A DNA stretch of 63,112 nucleotides, taken from assembly GCA_903852815.1 (NCBI GenBank), contig CAINRW010000024.1, forward strand, positions 1-63,112, read 5' to 3'. The position numbers were made by a program, and so were the translations under genes. This stretch comes from an uncultured Actinomycetes bacterium (GTDB lineage: Bacteria; Actinomycetota; Actinomycetes; Nanopelagicales; Nanopelagicaceae). Shown here piece by piece: positions 1-9,248 of this stretch (position 1 is the stretch's first letter; each line of letters starts with the position of its first letter). The notes under the pieces were generated by a model. That model made no database searches. It worked only from the letters and a program-made list of their open reading frames with translations, and was not told the origin of the DNA.

Positions 1-1
1 A

Positions 2-2734
2 TTTACGAATGCAAATGTCCAAGTACATGGTTGGTCAATCACAAGCCCTGATTACATCAACGGTTTGAGTTCACAACTTTCTGCGAGCCCAGGTTGGAAC
101 AAGGTAATTCCAAATGTAACTGTTTCTGGTTACACACAAACTCTAGGAACTTCTTCTGGAAATTACTTGCTACTAGATCGCGCTATCGATTGGATCTCTG
201 TTGGATCAGCAGTTTCAATTGGCGGTAATGCTCTAGTGGATACCAACGGCGACGTGATTACGGTTACCGGCGTTTATGGTGAATCTGTTTCACTTTCTGC
301 CACACCAACTGTGATTCCGGGTGTATTCCCAACGACAGCGTCATTTACTCCAAACGGCACCTTCTCTGGTGGAAACATTATGTTTGGTGGAGCCGGCGAT
401 GACATTCTTTATAGCCAAGGCGGCGATAACGTTATTGATGGTGAGGCATACGTTCATACATGCATCGTGGTAACAAATGCTGATGGCTCAGCTTTTGAAA
501 CTGGTGCGGATCAGGATTGCGGAACCGGCCGAGGTTATTCATCGCTGCACTTGCTTAATGATTATGCAGGCCAGGGAATAATCAATTCAGGAAACATGAA
601 TATCGTTCGTGAAATTAAGTCTCCTGCCACACCATGCGGTTACACATGTAACACCTTGGTTTACAGCGGACTACAGAATCAGTACACAATCACTCCAATG
701 GTTAACCCAATGGGTGAAATTCAGTACTTACAAATCACAAAGCCAGACGGTGTCGATATCGTCCGTAATGTAAAGACAATTCAATTTGGAAATCCAACGA
801 TTAATTTCTTGGATCCATTTGCAGCAATGTGGAATGGATTGTGTACTGGCGGAGTAGCTTGTATAACTCTTTCAAGTAACTATCCACCTATTTCATCCAC
901 ATGTCTTTCAGTGTGTCCAGCACCAAATGTCAACTCATTCGCACCACCAACAGTTGCATCAGTTGCACCTGCAGGTGGCGGAGCCGGAACACTGGTAACA
1001 ATTACTGGAACTAACTTCCGCACAGTTGGTGGGGGAACAACAGTTACATTCAATGGCGTACAGGCAACGGATGTGACGGTCTTGGATACGATGACATTGA
1101 CATGCCGAACACCAGTAAACGTAACAACAGGTCCAATCGTCGTTACAACACTTGGTGGAAGCGCTACGTCTCCAACATCATTCACGGTAGTTCCAGCTCC
1201 AACAATCACTAAGTTGAGCGTAGTTACAGGTACGTCAGGAACAGCCGTGACAGTCACTGGAACTAACTTGACCTACTTGGTAAGCGTTGATATCAACGGC
1301 GCACCTGCACTAGTTCGTACTAAGACAGCTACAACTATTGGTATAACTGTTCCAAATAACGCATCAACTGGTGCAGTTCACGTAATCACAACTAGCGGTA
1401 CTGCTACAAGTGCGAACTTCACAGTTAAGCCAACAATTACAACTCTGACACCTGCAACTGGTGCCCGTGGAAGTTCAGTGACAATTACTGGAACAAACTT
1501 CACCGGAACAACTGCAGTGACAGTGGGCGGAATTGCTGTTGTGAGTGGAAACATTCGCGTGGTTTCACCAACATCGCTCATGATCACTGTGCCAAACACG
1601 GCCATCACTGGACGTGTCGTTGTAACAAACGCGGGTGGAATAGCAACCTCGGCTGCGAACTACACAGTCGTGATTCCACCAGCATTTAACGGTGCGAACC
1701 CATTCTGCGTATCTTCAGCTGCAACTGCGCCGGTTCCATGTACTACTAGTGGTCCAGCAGGATCTGTTGTTACTGCGTACGGAACAACTCTTACCGGTTC
1801 TTCACTAGTCAAGATTGGCAATGTTGTAGCACCAATTGCAGCAGTCACCGGTTCTACAGCAGTTCGTTTCACGATTCCGACTGGTGCTCCTCTTGGCGCA
1901 CAACGAATTGCGATTACGACTCCTGGTGGAACAATCACCTCTGCTACGAGCTTCACGGTTACAAACCCAGCTCCAACAATTAGCACATTTACTGCTAACA
2001 CTGGCGGCGGATTTACTACAGTGAAAATCAACGGAACAAACTTCACTGGTGTAACAGCCGTGAAGTTCGGTGGATCAGCGGGAACAGCAGCTTCATACAA
2101 GGTAATTAACTCGACCTTGATTATTGCTGATGCACCTGCTGGCTTAGCAACAGCTTCACATGCAATCTATGTCGCAGCTGCCGGTGGTTCTGTAACCTCA
2201 GGTTCAACTTTTGCGAAGACCGCTGGAACCGCAGCTGCACCAACAATCGCATCCATCTCTCCATCACTTGGTAGCGTAGGAAGCACGGTAACCATCACGG
2301 TTCCCGGTACTTCATACCTAGCCAGCTTGGTTGCAGTGAAGTTCGGTGCAGTAACCGCCCCATTCACAATCACCTCAGCAACATCAATTCTGACTGCAGT
2401 GCCTGCAGGTGCCACAACAAATAACATCACACTGGTTTACCCAGGATCTGTTGTTTCTAATGGCGCCTCATTTACGGTGAGTGGAGCTACAGCTGCACCA
2501 ACGTTGACTACTTTCTCTCCAAATCAAGCATCAATTGGAGCGACAATAACTGCCTCAGGAACAAATCTTGCAGGAACTACGGGTGTCTCTTTCAAGGGAA
2601 TACCAGTTTCATACAAGGTTAACTCTGCGACATCAATTTCCTTCGTTGTTCCAGTTGGAGCAACTACTGGAACACTTACAGTTGTTACAACCGGAGGTTC
2701 TACAACCTCTACATCAACTGTTTCGATTCTGTAG
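2..2734 (+). CDS. Secreted IPT/TIG-repeat protein with an RTX-like GGAGDDILYSQGGDNVIDG motif; 5' partial
   Basis: Frame 2 is open from the window edge (FTNANVQVHGWSITSPDYING...). Repeated 'P.I....P..G..G..VTITGTNF.G.T.V.FGG' units are typical of IPT/TIG domains. Confidence 0.85.
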   Translation, partial: FTNANVQVHGWSITSPDYINGLSSQLSASPGWNKVIPNVTVSGYTQTLGTSSGNYLLLDRAIDWISVGSAVSIGGNALVDTNGDVITVTGVYGESVSLSATPTVIPGVFPTTASFTPNGTFSGGNIMFGGAGDDILYSQGGDNVIDGEAYVHTCIVVTNADGSAFETGADQDCGTGRGYSSLHLLNDYAGQGIINSGNMNIVREIKSPATPCGYTCNTLVYSGLQNQYTITPMVNPMGEIQYLQITKPDGVDIVRNVKTIQFGNPTINFLDPFAAMWNGLCTGGVACITLSSNYPPISSTCLSVCPAPNVNSFAPPTVASVAPAGGGAGTLVTITGTNFRTVGGGTTVTFNGVQATDVTVLDTMTLTCRTPVNVTTGPIVVTTLGGSATSPTSFTVVPAPTITKLSVVTGTSGTAVTVTGTNLTYLVSVDINGAPALVRTKTATTIGITVPNNASTGAVHVITTSGTATSANFTVKPTITTLTPATGARGSSVTITGTNFTGTTAVTVGGIAVVSGNIRVVSPTSLMITVPNTAITGRVVVTNAGGIATSAANYTVVIPPAFNGANPFCVSSAATAPVPCTTSGPAGSVVTAYGTTLTGSSLVKIGNVVAPIAAVTGSTAVRFTIPTGAPLGAQRIAITTPGGTITSATSFTVTNPAPTISTFTANTGGGFTTVKINGTNFTGVTAVKFGGSAGTAASYKVINSTLIIADAPAGLATASHAIYVAAAGGSVTSGSTFAKTAGTAAAPTIASISPSLGSVGSTVTITVPGTSYLASLVAVKFGAVTAPFTITSATSILTAVPAGATTNNITLVYPGSVVSNGASFTVSGATAAPTLTTFSPNQASIGATITASGTNLAGTTGVSFKGIPVSYKVNSATSISFVVPVGATTGTLTVVTTGGSTTSTSTVSIL

Positions 2735-2753
2735 AGTCGATACTTAATTCACG

Positions 2754-3926
2754 ATGACTGCAATTGCGAGCATCTGGAGTTCTCTTACCCACGGTAAGAA
2801 AATTTCCAGGGCCGCAATTGCAGTCATATTAATTTCCGGGCTTTTTGCAACATCCAACGCCGTAGCAGCTCCGACTCCTACTCCCTCACCAAAGTTAACT
2901 CTTTCAGTAAAGATTCCTAAAGGCGCTATTGGGCCTTCATATGGAATCGTCTTCAACCCTTCTGCAAAGAAAGTTGTAGACATTTGGGAAGATTACCAAT
3001 GCCCAAAGTGCGCTGTTTTTGAGTCAATAAATCGAGGCAACATCGCTCAACTTATTAAGACTAAAGGCGTTCGAGTCGTTTTTCACCCACTCTCATTCAT
3101 TGGAATTGAGTCAGAACGCGCAGCAATGGTTGCTGCTTGTGCATCTGATCAAGGCAAGTTCTTGCAAGCCAACGAACTACTATTTAAGTCTCAAGCAACA
3201 AAAGAAAACAGCGGTCGTTGGACATATGTTTATTTGCTCAAAAAGATGGCCACTATTGGCCTTAAGAGCACAGCTTTTAAGAACTGTGTAAGCAGTGAGA
3301 AATATTCATCTTGGAAGTCTACGGCTCAACAATCTGTTGTGAATACATCTGTAGTTGCTACTCCAACTGTTGTTGTTAACGGTATTCAGTTAAACCGAAG
3401 TACCGATTACTCAGACCCTGCAGCTTTTATGAAGGCAATTTCAAATCCAGCAAGTATTGCAACTGCAACACCAACACCTTCTCCCACCCAATTCGAATTA
3501 ACTTTTAGCATCAGTAAAGAAATGGGAGTTGAACCAACAATTGGCAAGCCAACTGGGGCCGCTCCGAAGACTTTAGTGTTGGGTGATTTAGTTGCTGGCA
3601 ATGGGGATACAGTAAAAGCTGGTGACACCGTGACTGTGCAATATGTCTTAATGGATTGGGCCACCGGCAAAGTCTTGGAATCTTCTTGGAAGAGCACTCC
3701 AGCAACGTTTGCACTCTCATCTGTTATTTCAGCATGGCAGCGCGGTATTCCAGGAATGAAAGTTGGAGGGCGGCGCTTGCTGATCGCTCCACCAGATTGG
3801 GCATATGGCGCAAATGGAAATGGAAAAGTTGGCGCTAATGCCAATCTAGTTTTTGTAGTTGATCTACTCGCGATTCCTTCACGTGTGATTCCATCTGCAA
3901 CACCATCGCCAACATCATCAAAATAA
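2754..3926 (+). CDS. Secreted DsbA-like thioredoxin-fold domain (CPKC) fused to an FKBP-type peptidyl-prolyl isomerase domain
   Basis: Signal-like N-terminus; VVDIWEDYQCPKCAVFE...VVATPTVVVNG is DsbA-like; GDTVTVQYVLMDWATGKVLESSW...GIPGMKVGGRRLLIAPPDWAYG is FKBP-like. Confidence 0.85.
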   Translation: MTAIASIWSSLTHGKKISRAAIAVILISGLFATSNAVAAPTPTPSPKLTLSVKIPKGAIGPSYGIVFNPSAKKVVDIWEDYQCPKCAVFESINRGNIAQLIKTKGVRVVFHPLSFIGIESERAAMVAACASDQGKFLQANELLFKSQATKENSGRWTYVYLLKKMATIGLKSTAFKNCVSSEKYSSWKSTAQQSVVNTSVVATPTVVVNGIQLNRSTDYSDPAAFMKAISNPASIATATPTPSPTQFELTFSISKEMGVEPTIGKPTGAAPKTLVLGDLVAGNGDTVKAGDTVTVQYVLMDWATGKVLESSWKSTPATFALSSVISAWQRGIPGMKVGGRRLLIAPPDWAYGANGNGKVGANANLVFVVDLLAIPSRVIPSATPSPTSSK

Positions 3927-3954
3927 TATAATTAAATTTAATAAGAAACTAACG

Positions 3955-4028
3955 TGGCTTGGGCCGGGATCGAACCGGCGACCTAACGATTTTCAGTCGT
4001 TCGCTCGTACCAACTGAGCTACCAAGCC
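3955..4028 (-). tRNA. tRNA-Phe (GAA)
   Basis: Reverse strand GGCTTGGTAGCTCAGTTGG...ACTGAAAATC...GGTTCGATCCCGGCCCAAGCCA; acceptor, anticodon loop and T arm are intact. Confidence 0.95.
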
Positions 4029-4079
4029 AAACAAGGTTTCAATCTCGGCCACCATAAGCGTACGAAACCAAAACCTTTG

Positions 4080-4153
4080 CGACCCGGACGGGACTTGAAC
4101 CCGCGACCTCCGCCGTGACAGGGCGGCGCGCTAACCAACTGCGCTACCGGGCC
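4080..4153 (-). tRNA. tRNA-Asp (GTC)
   Basis: Reverse strand GGCCCGGTAGCGCAGTTGGTTAGCGCGCCGCCCTGTCACGGCGG...GGTTCAAGTCCCGTCCGGGTCG. Confidence 0.95.
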
Positions 4154-4242
4154 TTGAAAAAATATTGTTTTAATATCTCTGTCACATAAGTGGCTCTTAT
4201 GTCACCTTCAAAGCCGTTACTACTTGTCTAACTTGTCGTGCG

Positions 4243-4315
4243 TGCCCCCAACGGGATTCGAACCCGTGTTACCGCCGTGAAAGGGCGATGTCCTAGGCCC
4301 CTAGACGATGGGGAC
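4243..4315 (-). tRNA. tRNA-Glu (TTC)
   Basis: Reverse strand GTCCCCATCGTCTAGGGGCCTAGGACATCGCCCTTTCACGGCGG...GGTTCGAATCCCGTTGGGGGCA. Confidence 0.95.
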
Positions 4316-4404
4316 GTTTGAGGCTTGGCAATCTTACCCGTTAATCAATAGGAGACCAAACCCGATTATTGAGGGCACTCGCCTCGAATTAAGCCCGCAT
4401 ATAC

Positions 4405-4438
4405 AAAAGCAGGGCTACCCATTTCGGAATAGCCCTGC
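4405..4438 (-). terminator. Rho-independent terminator of the SIMPL-domain gene
   Basis: On the minus strand, GCAGGGCTA...TAGCCCTGC stem followed by TTTTG, just downstream of the stop at 4462. Confidence 0.7.
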
Positions 4439-4461
4439 CTTGGTTTTAACTCTTTATTTGA

Positions 4462-5181
4462 TTACAACGCCCAATGAATGGTGACTGAAACAGTAACTTT
4501 TTGTTCACCGAGGTCAACTTGAGTTGCCATTCCATCAGCCTTGGCTGCAGATGCATAAACTGGGTAATAAGTAGGAGTTGAGCTCTCTTCGAAGAAGATG
4601 ATCTTTCCTAGTTTGATTCCAAGTAGAGATGCATAAGTCTTTGCCTTTGCCTTTGCAGTTTTAACTGCTGCTGCGCGTGCGCTCACTGTTGCCTTTGTAT
4701 CATCTAATACAAATGGGCTCACACCATTGATTTGAACATTATCTCCGCCTGCTTCAACAATTGCATCAACAACATCGCCTGCAGTTGCAGTTGCGCGAAC
4801 CACGATATTAAAGCTTTGTGAAGCACGGTAGCCAGAAATTACTGGATTCGAATTCGCTGGATATGTGTATTCAGGATAAACAGTGATTGACTGAGTTGAG
4901 AAATCCTTCTTAGAAATCTTATTAGCAACCAATACTGCGCGGACTGCTGCTGAAGAAGTACTTGCACTGGCAAGGGCCTCTTTGCTTGTCGCACCAACAA
5001 CGGAAACATTGGCATTAATACGAACTGCATCAGGCACAACACTGGTTGAACCAGTAGCGCTGATCGTGATGTAGTGAGTGGCGGTCTCTGCGGCAGAGGC
5101 TGGTACTGCAAGGCCTGCGCCGGCAAAGAGTGAGAGTGCAATTGCACTAATTACGAAGGTACGAGAGTTTTTTAGTTTCAT
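4462..5181 (-). CDS. SIMPL domain-containing (DUF541) secreted protein
   Basis: Signal peptide; ITISATGSTSVVPDAVRINANVSVVGATSKEAL...QSITVYPEYTYP...ISGYRASQSFNI is typical of the SIMPL family. Confidence 0.85.
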   Translation of the reverse strand: MKLKNSRTFVISAIALSLFAGAGLAVPASAAETATHYITISATGSTSVVPDAVRINANVSVVGATSKEALASASTSSAAVRAVLVANKISKKDFSTQSITVYPEYTYPANSNPVISGYRASQSFNIVVRATATAGDVVDAIVEAGGDNVQINGVSPFVLDDTKATVSARAAAVKTAKAKAKTYASLLGIKLGKIIFFEESSTPTYYPVYASAAKADGMATQVDLGEQKVTVSVTIHWAL

Positions 5182-5249
5182 GCGTCAATTATTGCCTATT
5201 GGATGAAAAAGTTGTTAATGGAACCTGTGAAAAGTGAGAGAATTGGCCA

Positions 5250-6260
5250 GTGACCCCATCGCAATTTGTATCGCAATGCACTGCATCTGCAATGAGTGAT
5301 GCTGCAAAGCTTTTGCATGATGGCGGGCTTGTGGCCTTTCCCACTGAAACGGTTTATGGATTAGGGGCCGATGCCTGCAACGACCAAGCCGTAGCCAAAA
5401 TTTATGAGGTTAAAGGCCGCCCATCTGACCATCCATTAATAGTTCACGTATCTTCGATGAATCACTTAGGACAATGGGCTAGCGAAATTCCGGATTTCGC
5501 AATTAAGTTGGCACGCGATTTTTGGCCTGGTCCAATGACATTGATTCTCAAGAGATCAGAGTTTGCTAAAGATTTCATTACTGGTGGCCAAGACACTGTG
5601 GGCGTTCGAGTACCTAATCATGTCGTTGCCTTGGCCCTTTTAGAGGCGGCAGAACAGATAGGAATAAAAGGTATAGCAGCTCCAAGTGCAAACCGATTTG
5701 GTCATGTGTCTCCAACGAGTGCGGCCGCGGTTCAAGCAGAGCTAGGCGCCTTTATGAATGAAACAGATTTAGTACTAGATGGCGGCTCATGTGCAGTCGG
5801 TGTTGAATCCACAATTATTGATTGCACGGGCGATATCCCACGAGTTTTAAGACCTGGTGCAATAACTGATGAGATGATCGTTGAAAGCACGGGGCTTAAA
5901 ATTTTCCGTAATGACAGATTTATTGATGGCGGCGAAGGTTTTGTTTTTGTACAACCCAAAGAAGAGATTCGAGTCAGTGGCTCTTTAGAGAATCACTATT
6001 CGCCAGATGCAACAGTAATTCTTGATCAACAACCGACAGTAGGACAGGGTTTTATTGCGCTCGCAAGTATTGCCACCCCAGAGGGCGTAATTCGCTTGGC
6101 CGCCCCCACTACCAATGAGGAATTCGCGCAGCATTTATATACGGCTTTGCGTGAGGGTGATAATCAAGGATTGCAGCAGATTGTTGTGGTTCAGCCAGAG
6201 GGTTCGGGCATTGCAGTAGCAGTCAGGGATCGACTATCCCGTGCAGCAAACGGGCGATAA
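5250..6260 (+). CDS. L-threonylcarbamoyladenylate synthase (Sua5/YrdC)
   Basis: GGLVAFPTETVYGLGADA...KGRPSDHPLIVHV...WPGPMTLIL...VGVRVPNH...APSANRFGHVSPT; C-terminal Sua5-type extension; GTG start. Confidence 0.93.
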   Translation: MTPSQFVSQCTASAMSDAAKLLHDGGLVAFPTETVYGLGADACNDQAVAKIYEVKGRPSDHPLIVHVSSMNHLGQWASEIPDFAIKLARDFWPGPMTLILKRSEFAKDFITGGQDTVGVRVPNHVVALALLEAAEQIGIKGIAAPSANRFGHVSPTSAAAVQAELGAFMNETDLVLDGGSCAVGVESTIIDCTGDIPRVLRPGAITDEMIVESTGLKIFRNDRFIDGGEGFVFVQPKEEIRVSGSLENHYSPDATVILDQQPTVGQGFIALASIATPEGVIRLAAPTTNEEFAQHLYTALREGDNQGLQQIVVVQPEGSGIAVAVRDRLSRAANGR

Positions 6261-6340
6261 CCAGGTTTAGCGCACTCCACTTTCTCCGATACGATTGCCC
6301 CTCGCACTTGCTGAGAAATTCTTGGATGCAAGTGAAAGTG

Positions 6341-6413
6341 GGGCCTATAGCTCAGTCGGTAGAGCAACGGACTTTTAATCCGTGGGTCGACGGTTCGAGC
6401 CCGTCTGGGCCCA
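6341..6413 (+). tRNA. tRNA-Lys (TTT)
   Basis: GGGCCTATAGCTCAGTCGGTAGAGCAACGGACTTTTAATCCGTGGGTCGACGGTTCGAGCCCGTCTGGGCCCA. Confidence 0.95.
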
Positions 6414-6524
6414 CTTTTTGAAAAACTCACAGAAAATCCCAAGAGGCTAGCGTCAATACTTCGGCTGGAATCTTCCTGGCTATCTGCGATAATTAATTTC
6501 TAACCCCCAGTTTCAAGGAGATCC

Positions 6525-8669
6525 ATGAGAATCAGTTTTAAGTCAATTGCTGTCCTTACATTGTCTGCCATTTTTGCAGCCACTCTGGGATTTTTGCCGA
6601 TTGCCCAAGCAGAAGAATCTCATGGATCAAATAACATCCGCGAAAATCACTACAGCGCTGATGATCCTGAGCATCTGAGTGCACCAAACAAAATTGTTGC
6701 AATGTCCACCAAGCCTGCCGCAGTAGCCCCTGCAGTAATTGCAGGAAATATTAATTACGTGTACGGAACTCCAGTCATGATCGATCCAACTGTTTATGTA
6801 ATTTGGTATGGAACGTGGACAAACCCTTGTGCTGCAACTGGCGATAATTCAACGCCCGCGATTGTTAATGATTTTCTTAAAGGTGTTGGAGTAACGCCAT
6901 GGTATGGAATCAACACGCGTTATTACCAACAGGCAAATTCAACTGCCCCAAAAACTTATGTAACTAGCACAGTCAACTGGGGCGGATGCACATATGACAA
7001 TGCGTCTTTAGGTACTTCAATCGATGGTGCAACAGGAACACAATCCGGTGACATCGTTAATGCAGCTCTGACAAACAACACATTGCCACGCGATCCAAAT
7101 GGTCTCTACTTTGTGTTTACAAGCAGCAATATAAATGCAACAGGCTTCTTAACTTCTTGGTGCGGATATCACTCTTACCTAAATCCTTCATACAACGTCA
7201 CTCATAACATTAAGTATTCATTTGTTGGTGATCCATCATCATCTCTTGCAAGTTGCAACGGCCAAACAACTCCTGGAGTTTCTCCTAATTCAAACCCACC
7301 AGCCGATGCAATGACTAGCGTAATTGCGCACGAATTAGTTGAAGCCGTTTCAGATCCAATGCTAAACACTTGGTTTGATGCAGGCGGAAATGAAAATGCA
7401 GACAAGTGTTCATGGACTTTCGGAACACAATCAACTGCTACCAATGGTGCTAAGTACAACATGGTGGCATCAGGGCGTCAGTATTTGATTCAACAAAACT
7501 GGATTCCAGATGCTCCACAGGGATGCGGTATGAGTTACACAGCACCGGCATTAACTGCAACAACTGCTACGGCTACTGTGACCCTGACTCAAGGAACAGC
7601 AGTGCCGGGTACGGTTATTCCTGTTACTGCAATTGGTGGAACTTCGCCGTACACCTATGCAATATCACCGACTTTGCCAGCAGGCCTGACTTTCAATACA
7701 ACTACAGGTCGTATCACCGGCACAGCAACAGTTTCACAGACAACAACAGTGCAAACTGTCACAGTTACTGATTCTTTAAGTGCAACTAGTAGTTCAAGTT
7801 TTAATTTAATTGTTAAGCCACCTGCTCCTATTGCAACCAAAGCAGTAGCTACCGTTGCATTGTTGACTGGTCGCGCAATTACTCCTGTTACTCCAATTAC
7901 GGCAAGTGCTGGAACTGCGCCATACACTTTCGCAATTTCTCCAGCGCTTCCTACCGGATTGTCATTTAATACAACTACAGGACAAATAACTGGCACTCCA
8001 ACTGCAAATCTCACAAGTCGCTTACAGACAGTGACAATTACAGATGCAAATGCGGCTAAAGCGACATCAACATTTACGTTGGCGATTACAACTCCTGCTG
8101 CTTTGAGTAGAACAGTTGCCGTTGCGACGAAGAAGTTAATGATTAATAAAGTTGCGGCCGCATTCACACCTGTAACTTCTGCGGGTGGCTACCCTGCAAA
8201 GGTATTCACGGTTAACCCAGCACTTCCGACAGGTTTGATTCTTAATTCTGCAACTGGAGCAATCACTGGAACGCCTACGGCATCACAAGCTCCAACCTCA
8301 CATACCATTACGGTTACAGATGCAGCAGGCACAGCCGTGTCAGGTGCGTTCACATTAGAAGTTAGCCCAGCACTTGTTGCAATAGCTGCAATTCCGGCAA
8401 CTACGATTGTGCACAGGAGCCCAGCAGTTGCAATCACAGCATTTACTCCAGTAACTGCGAGCGGATCAACTTTCACGGCTTATCGATATGCAATCACTCC
8501 AGCGTTGCCAACCGGATTAACTTTCAGCACAACAACTGGTGCGATTTCTGGTCGTACACCTACCGTTGCAAGCGCACTCAAGACCTACACAGTCACAGTT
8601 ACTGATGCCGCACCTACTACGGTCGGAGCATCATCAGTGAAGGTAACTTTCACGCTAACAATTAGCTAG
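6525..8669 (+). CDS. Secreted protein: EXORDIUM/phosphate-induced-1-like domain followed by putative-Ig (He_PIG-like) repeats
   Basis: VYVIWYGTW...GFLTSWCGYH...KYSFVGDP...DAMTSVIAHELVEAVSDPMLNTWFDAGG resembles plant Phi-1/EXO proteins; repeats of 'TPYTYAISPTLPAGLTFNTTTGRITGTATVSQTTTVQTVTVTDS'. Confidence 0.8.
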   Translation: MRISFKSIAVLTLSAIFAATLGFLPIAQAEESHGSNNIRENHYSADDPEHLSAPNKIVAMSTKPAAVAPAVIAGNINYVYGTPVMIDPTVYVIWYGTWTNPCAATGDNSTPAIVNDFLKGVGVTPWYGINTRYYQQANSTAPKTYVTSTVNWGGCTYDNASLGTSIDGATGTQSGDIVNAALTNNTLPRDPNGLYFVFTSSNINATGFLTSWCGYHSYLNPSYNVTHNIKYSFVGDPSSSLASCNGQTTPGVSPNSNPPADAMTSVIAHELVEAVSDPMLNTWFDAGGNENADKCSWTFGTQSTATNGAKYNMVASGRQYLIQQNWIPDAPQGCGMSYTAPALTATTATATVTLTQGTAVPGTVIPVTAIGGTSPYTYAISPTLPAGLTFNTTTGRITGTATVSQTTTVQTVTVTDSLSATSSSSFNLIVKPPAPIATKAVATVALLTGRAITPVTPITASAGTAPYTFAISPALPTGLSFNTTTGQITGTPTANLTSRLQTVTITDANAAKATSTFTLAITTPAALSRTVAVATKKLMINKVAAAFTPVTSAGGYPAKVFTVNPALPTGLILNSATGAITGTPTASQAPTSHTITVTDAAGTAVSGAFTLEVSPALVAIAAIPATTIVHRSPAVAITAFTPVTASGSTFTAYRYAITPALPTGLTFSTTTGAISGRTPTVASALKTYTVTVTDAAPTTVGASSVKVTFTLTIS

Positions 8670-8674
8670 TTGAA

Positions 8675-9100
8675 ATGAGTAAACAACTGCGCGCTCGCAC
8701 TTTGGGTGTTCTCTCGGTCTTACTCATTTCGCTGCTAGCGCCTATGCACAGCGCACAGGCGGCCGGCAAAATTTCACTTGCCGATGCTGACAACAAGCGA
8801 AATATTTCGATAAAGCTAAATACAAGCATCACAATTGCTTTGGCATCGACATATTGGCTAGATGCTAAGACAACCAATCTGAAAGTGGTTAAGGCCAAAA
8901 ACGTAGTGCCAATTCCTTTTGGTCCCACCGCTCCCGAAGGCTGTCAGCATCCGGGCACCGGGTGTGGAACGTCGATGTGGGTCTTTAAAGCCTCTAAAAA
9001 AGGCAAAGCCAGTTTCACCGTGACCCGTGATTCATGCGGAGAGGCCATGCGCTGCACGCCTGATCAAGCTACTTACAAACTTCGCTTCACCGTTAAGTAA
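8675..9100 (+). CDS. Small secreted protein, weakly resembling chagasin-type peptidase inhibitors
   Basis: Signal peptide ending in AQA; GTGCGTSMWVFKASKKGKASFTVTRDS vaguely matches the chagasin core. Function uncertain. Confidence 0.5.
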   Translation: MSKQLRARTLGVLSVLLISLLAPMHSAQAAGKISLADADNKRNISIKLNTSITIALASTYWLDAKTTNLKVVKAKNVVPIPFGPTAPEGCQHPGTGCGTSMWVFKASKKGKASFTVTRDSCGEAMRCTPDQATYKLRFTVK

Positions 9101-9130
9101 TAGCGCAACGCCAACGTGGCTTTGGCAATA

Positions 9131-9232
9131 TGTCCGTATTGTCCGTACTCCGCTACATGGGGGTATCTCTAGCGTAGAAGTAAATAGAGGGACGCTTCTA
9201 AGAACGTAGTAATCCATAAGGACGCTTCTACG
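9131..9232 (+). promoter_or_regulatory. Conserved upstream region of sigma cassette 1: TGTCCGT direct repeat plus AGCGTAGAAG and CTTCTACG arms
   Basis: TGTCCGT at 9131 and 9140; AGCGTAGAAG 9171-9180; GGACGCTTCTA at 9190 and 9220. Same layout upstream of cassette 2. Confidence 0.6.
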
Positions 9233-9248
9233 ATCAAGATTGGTCCAA

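Noticed and set aside
880-2430. Several long minus-strand ORFs antisense to the IPT/TIG gene
   Set aside because: Val/Thr/Pro-rich low-complexity translations mirroring the repetitive sense gene; no start/SD logic.
3955-4315. tRNA trio as an integration site for a mobile element
   Set aside because: All three tRNAs are intact, and no integrase or duplicated tRNA 3' end is seen nearby.
6191-6442. Minus-strand ORF 'MGFSVSFSKSGPRRARTVDPRIKSPLLYRLSYRPHF...'
   Set aside because: It is the antisense translation across tRNA-Lys, a classic spurious ORF.
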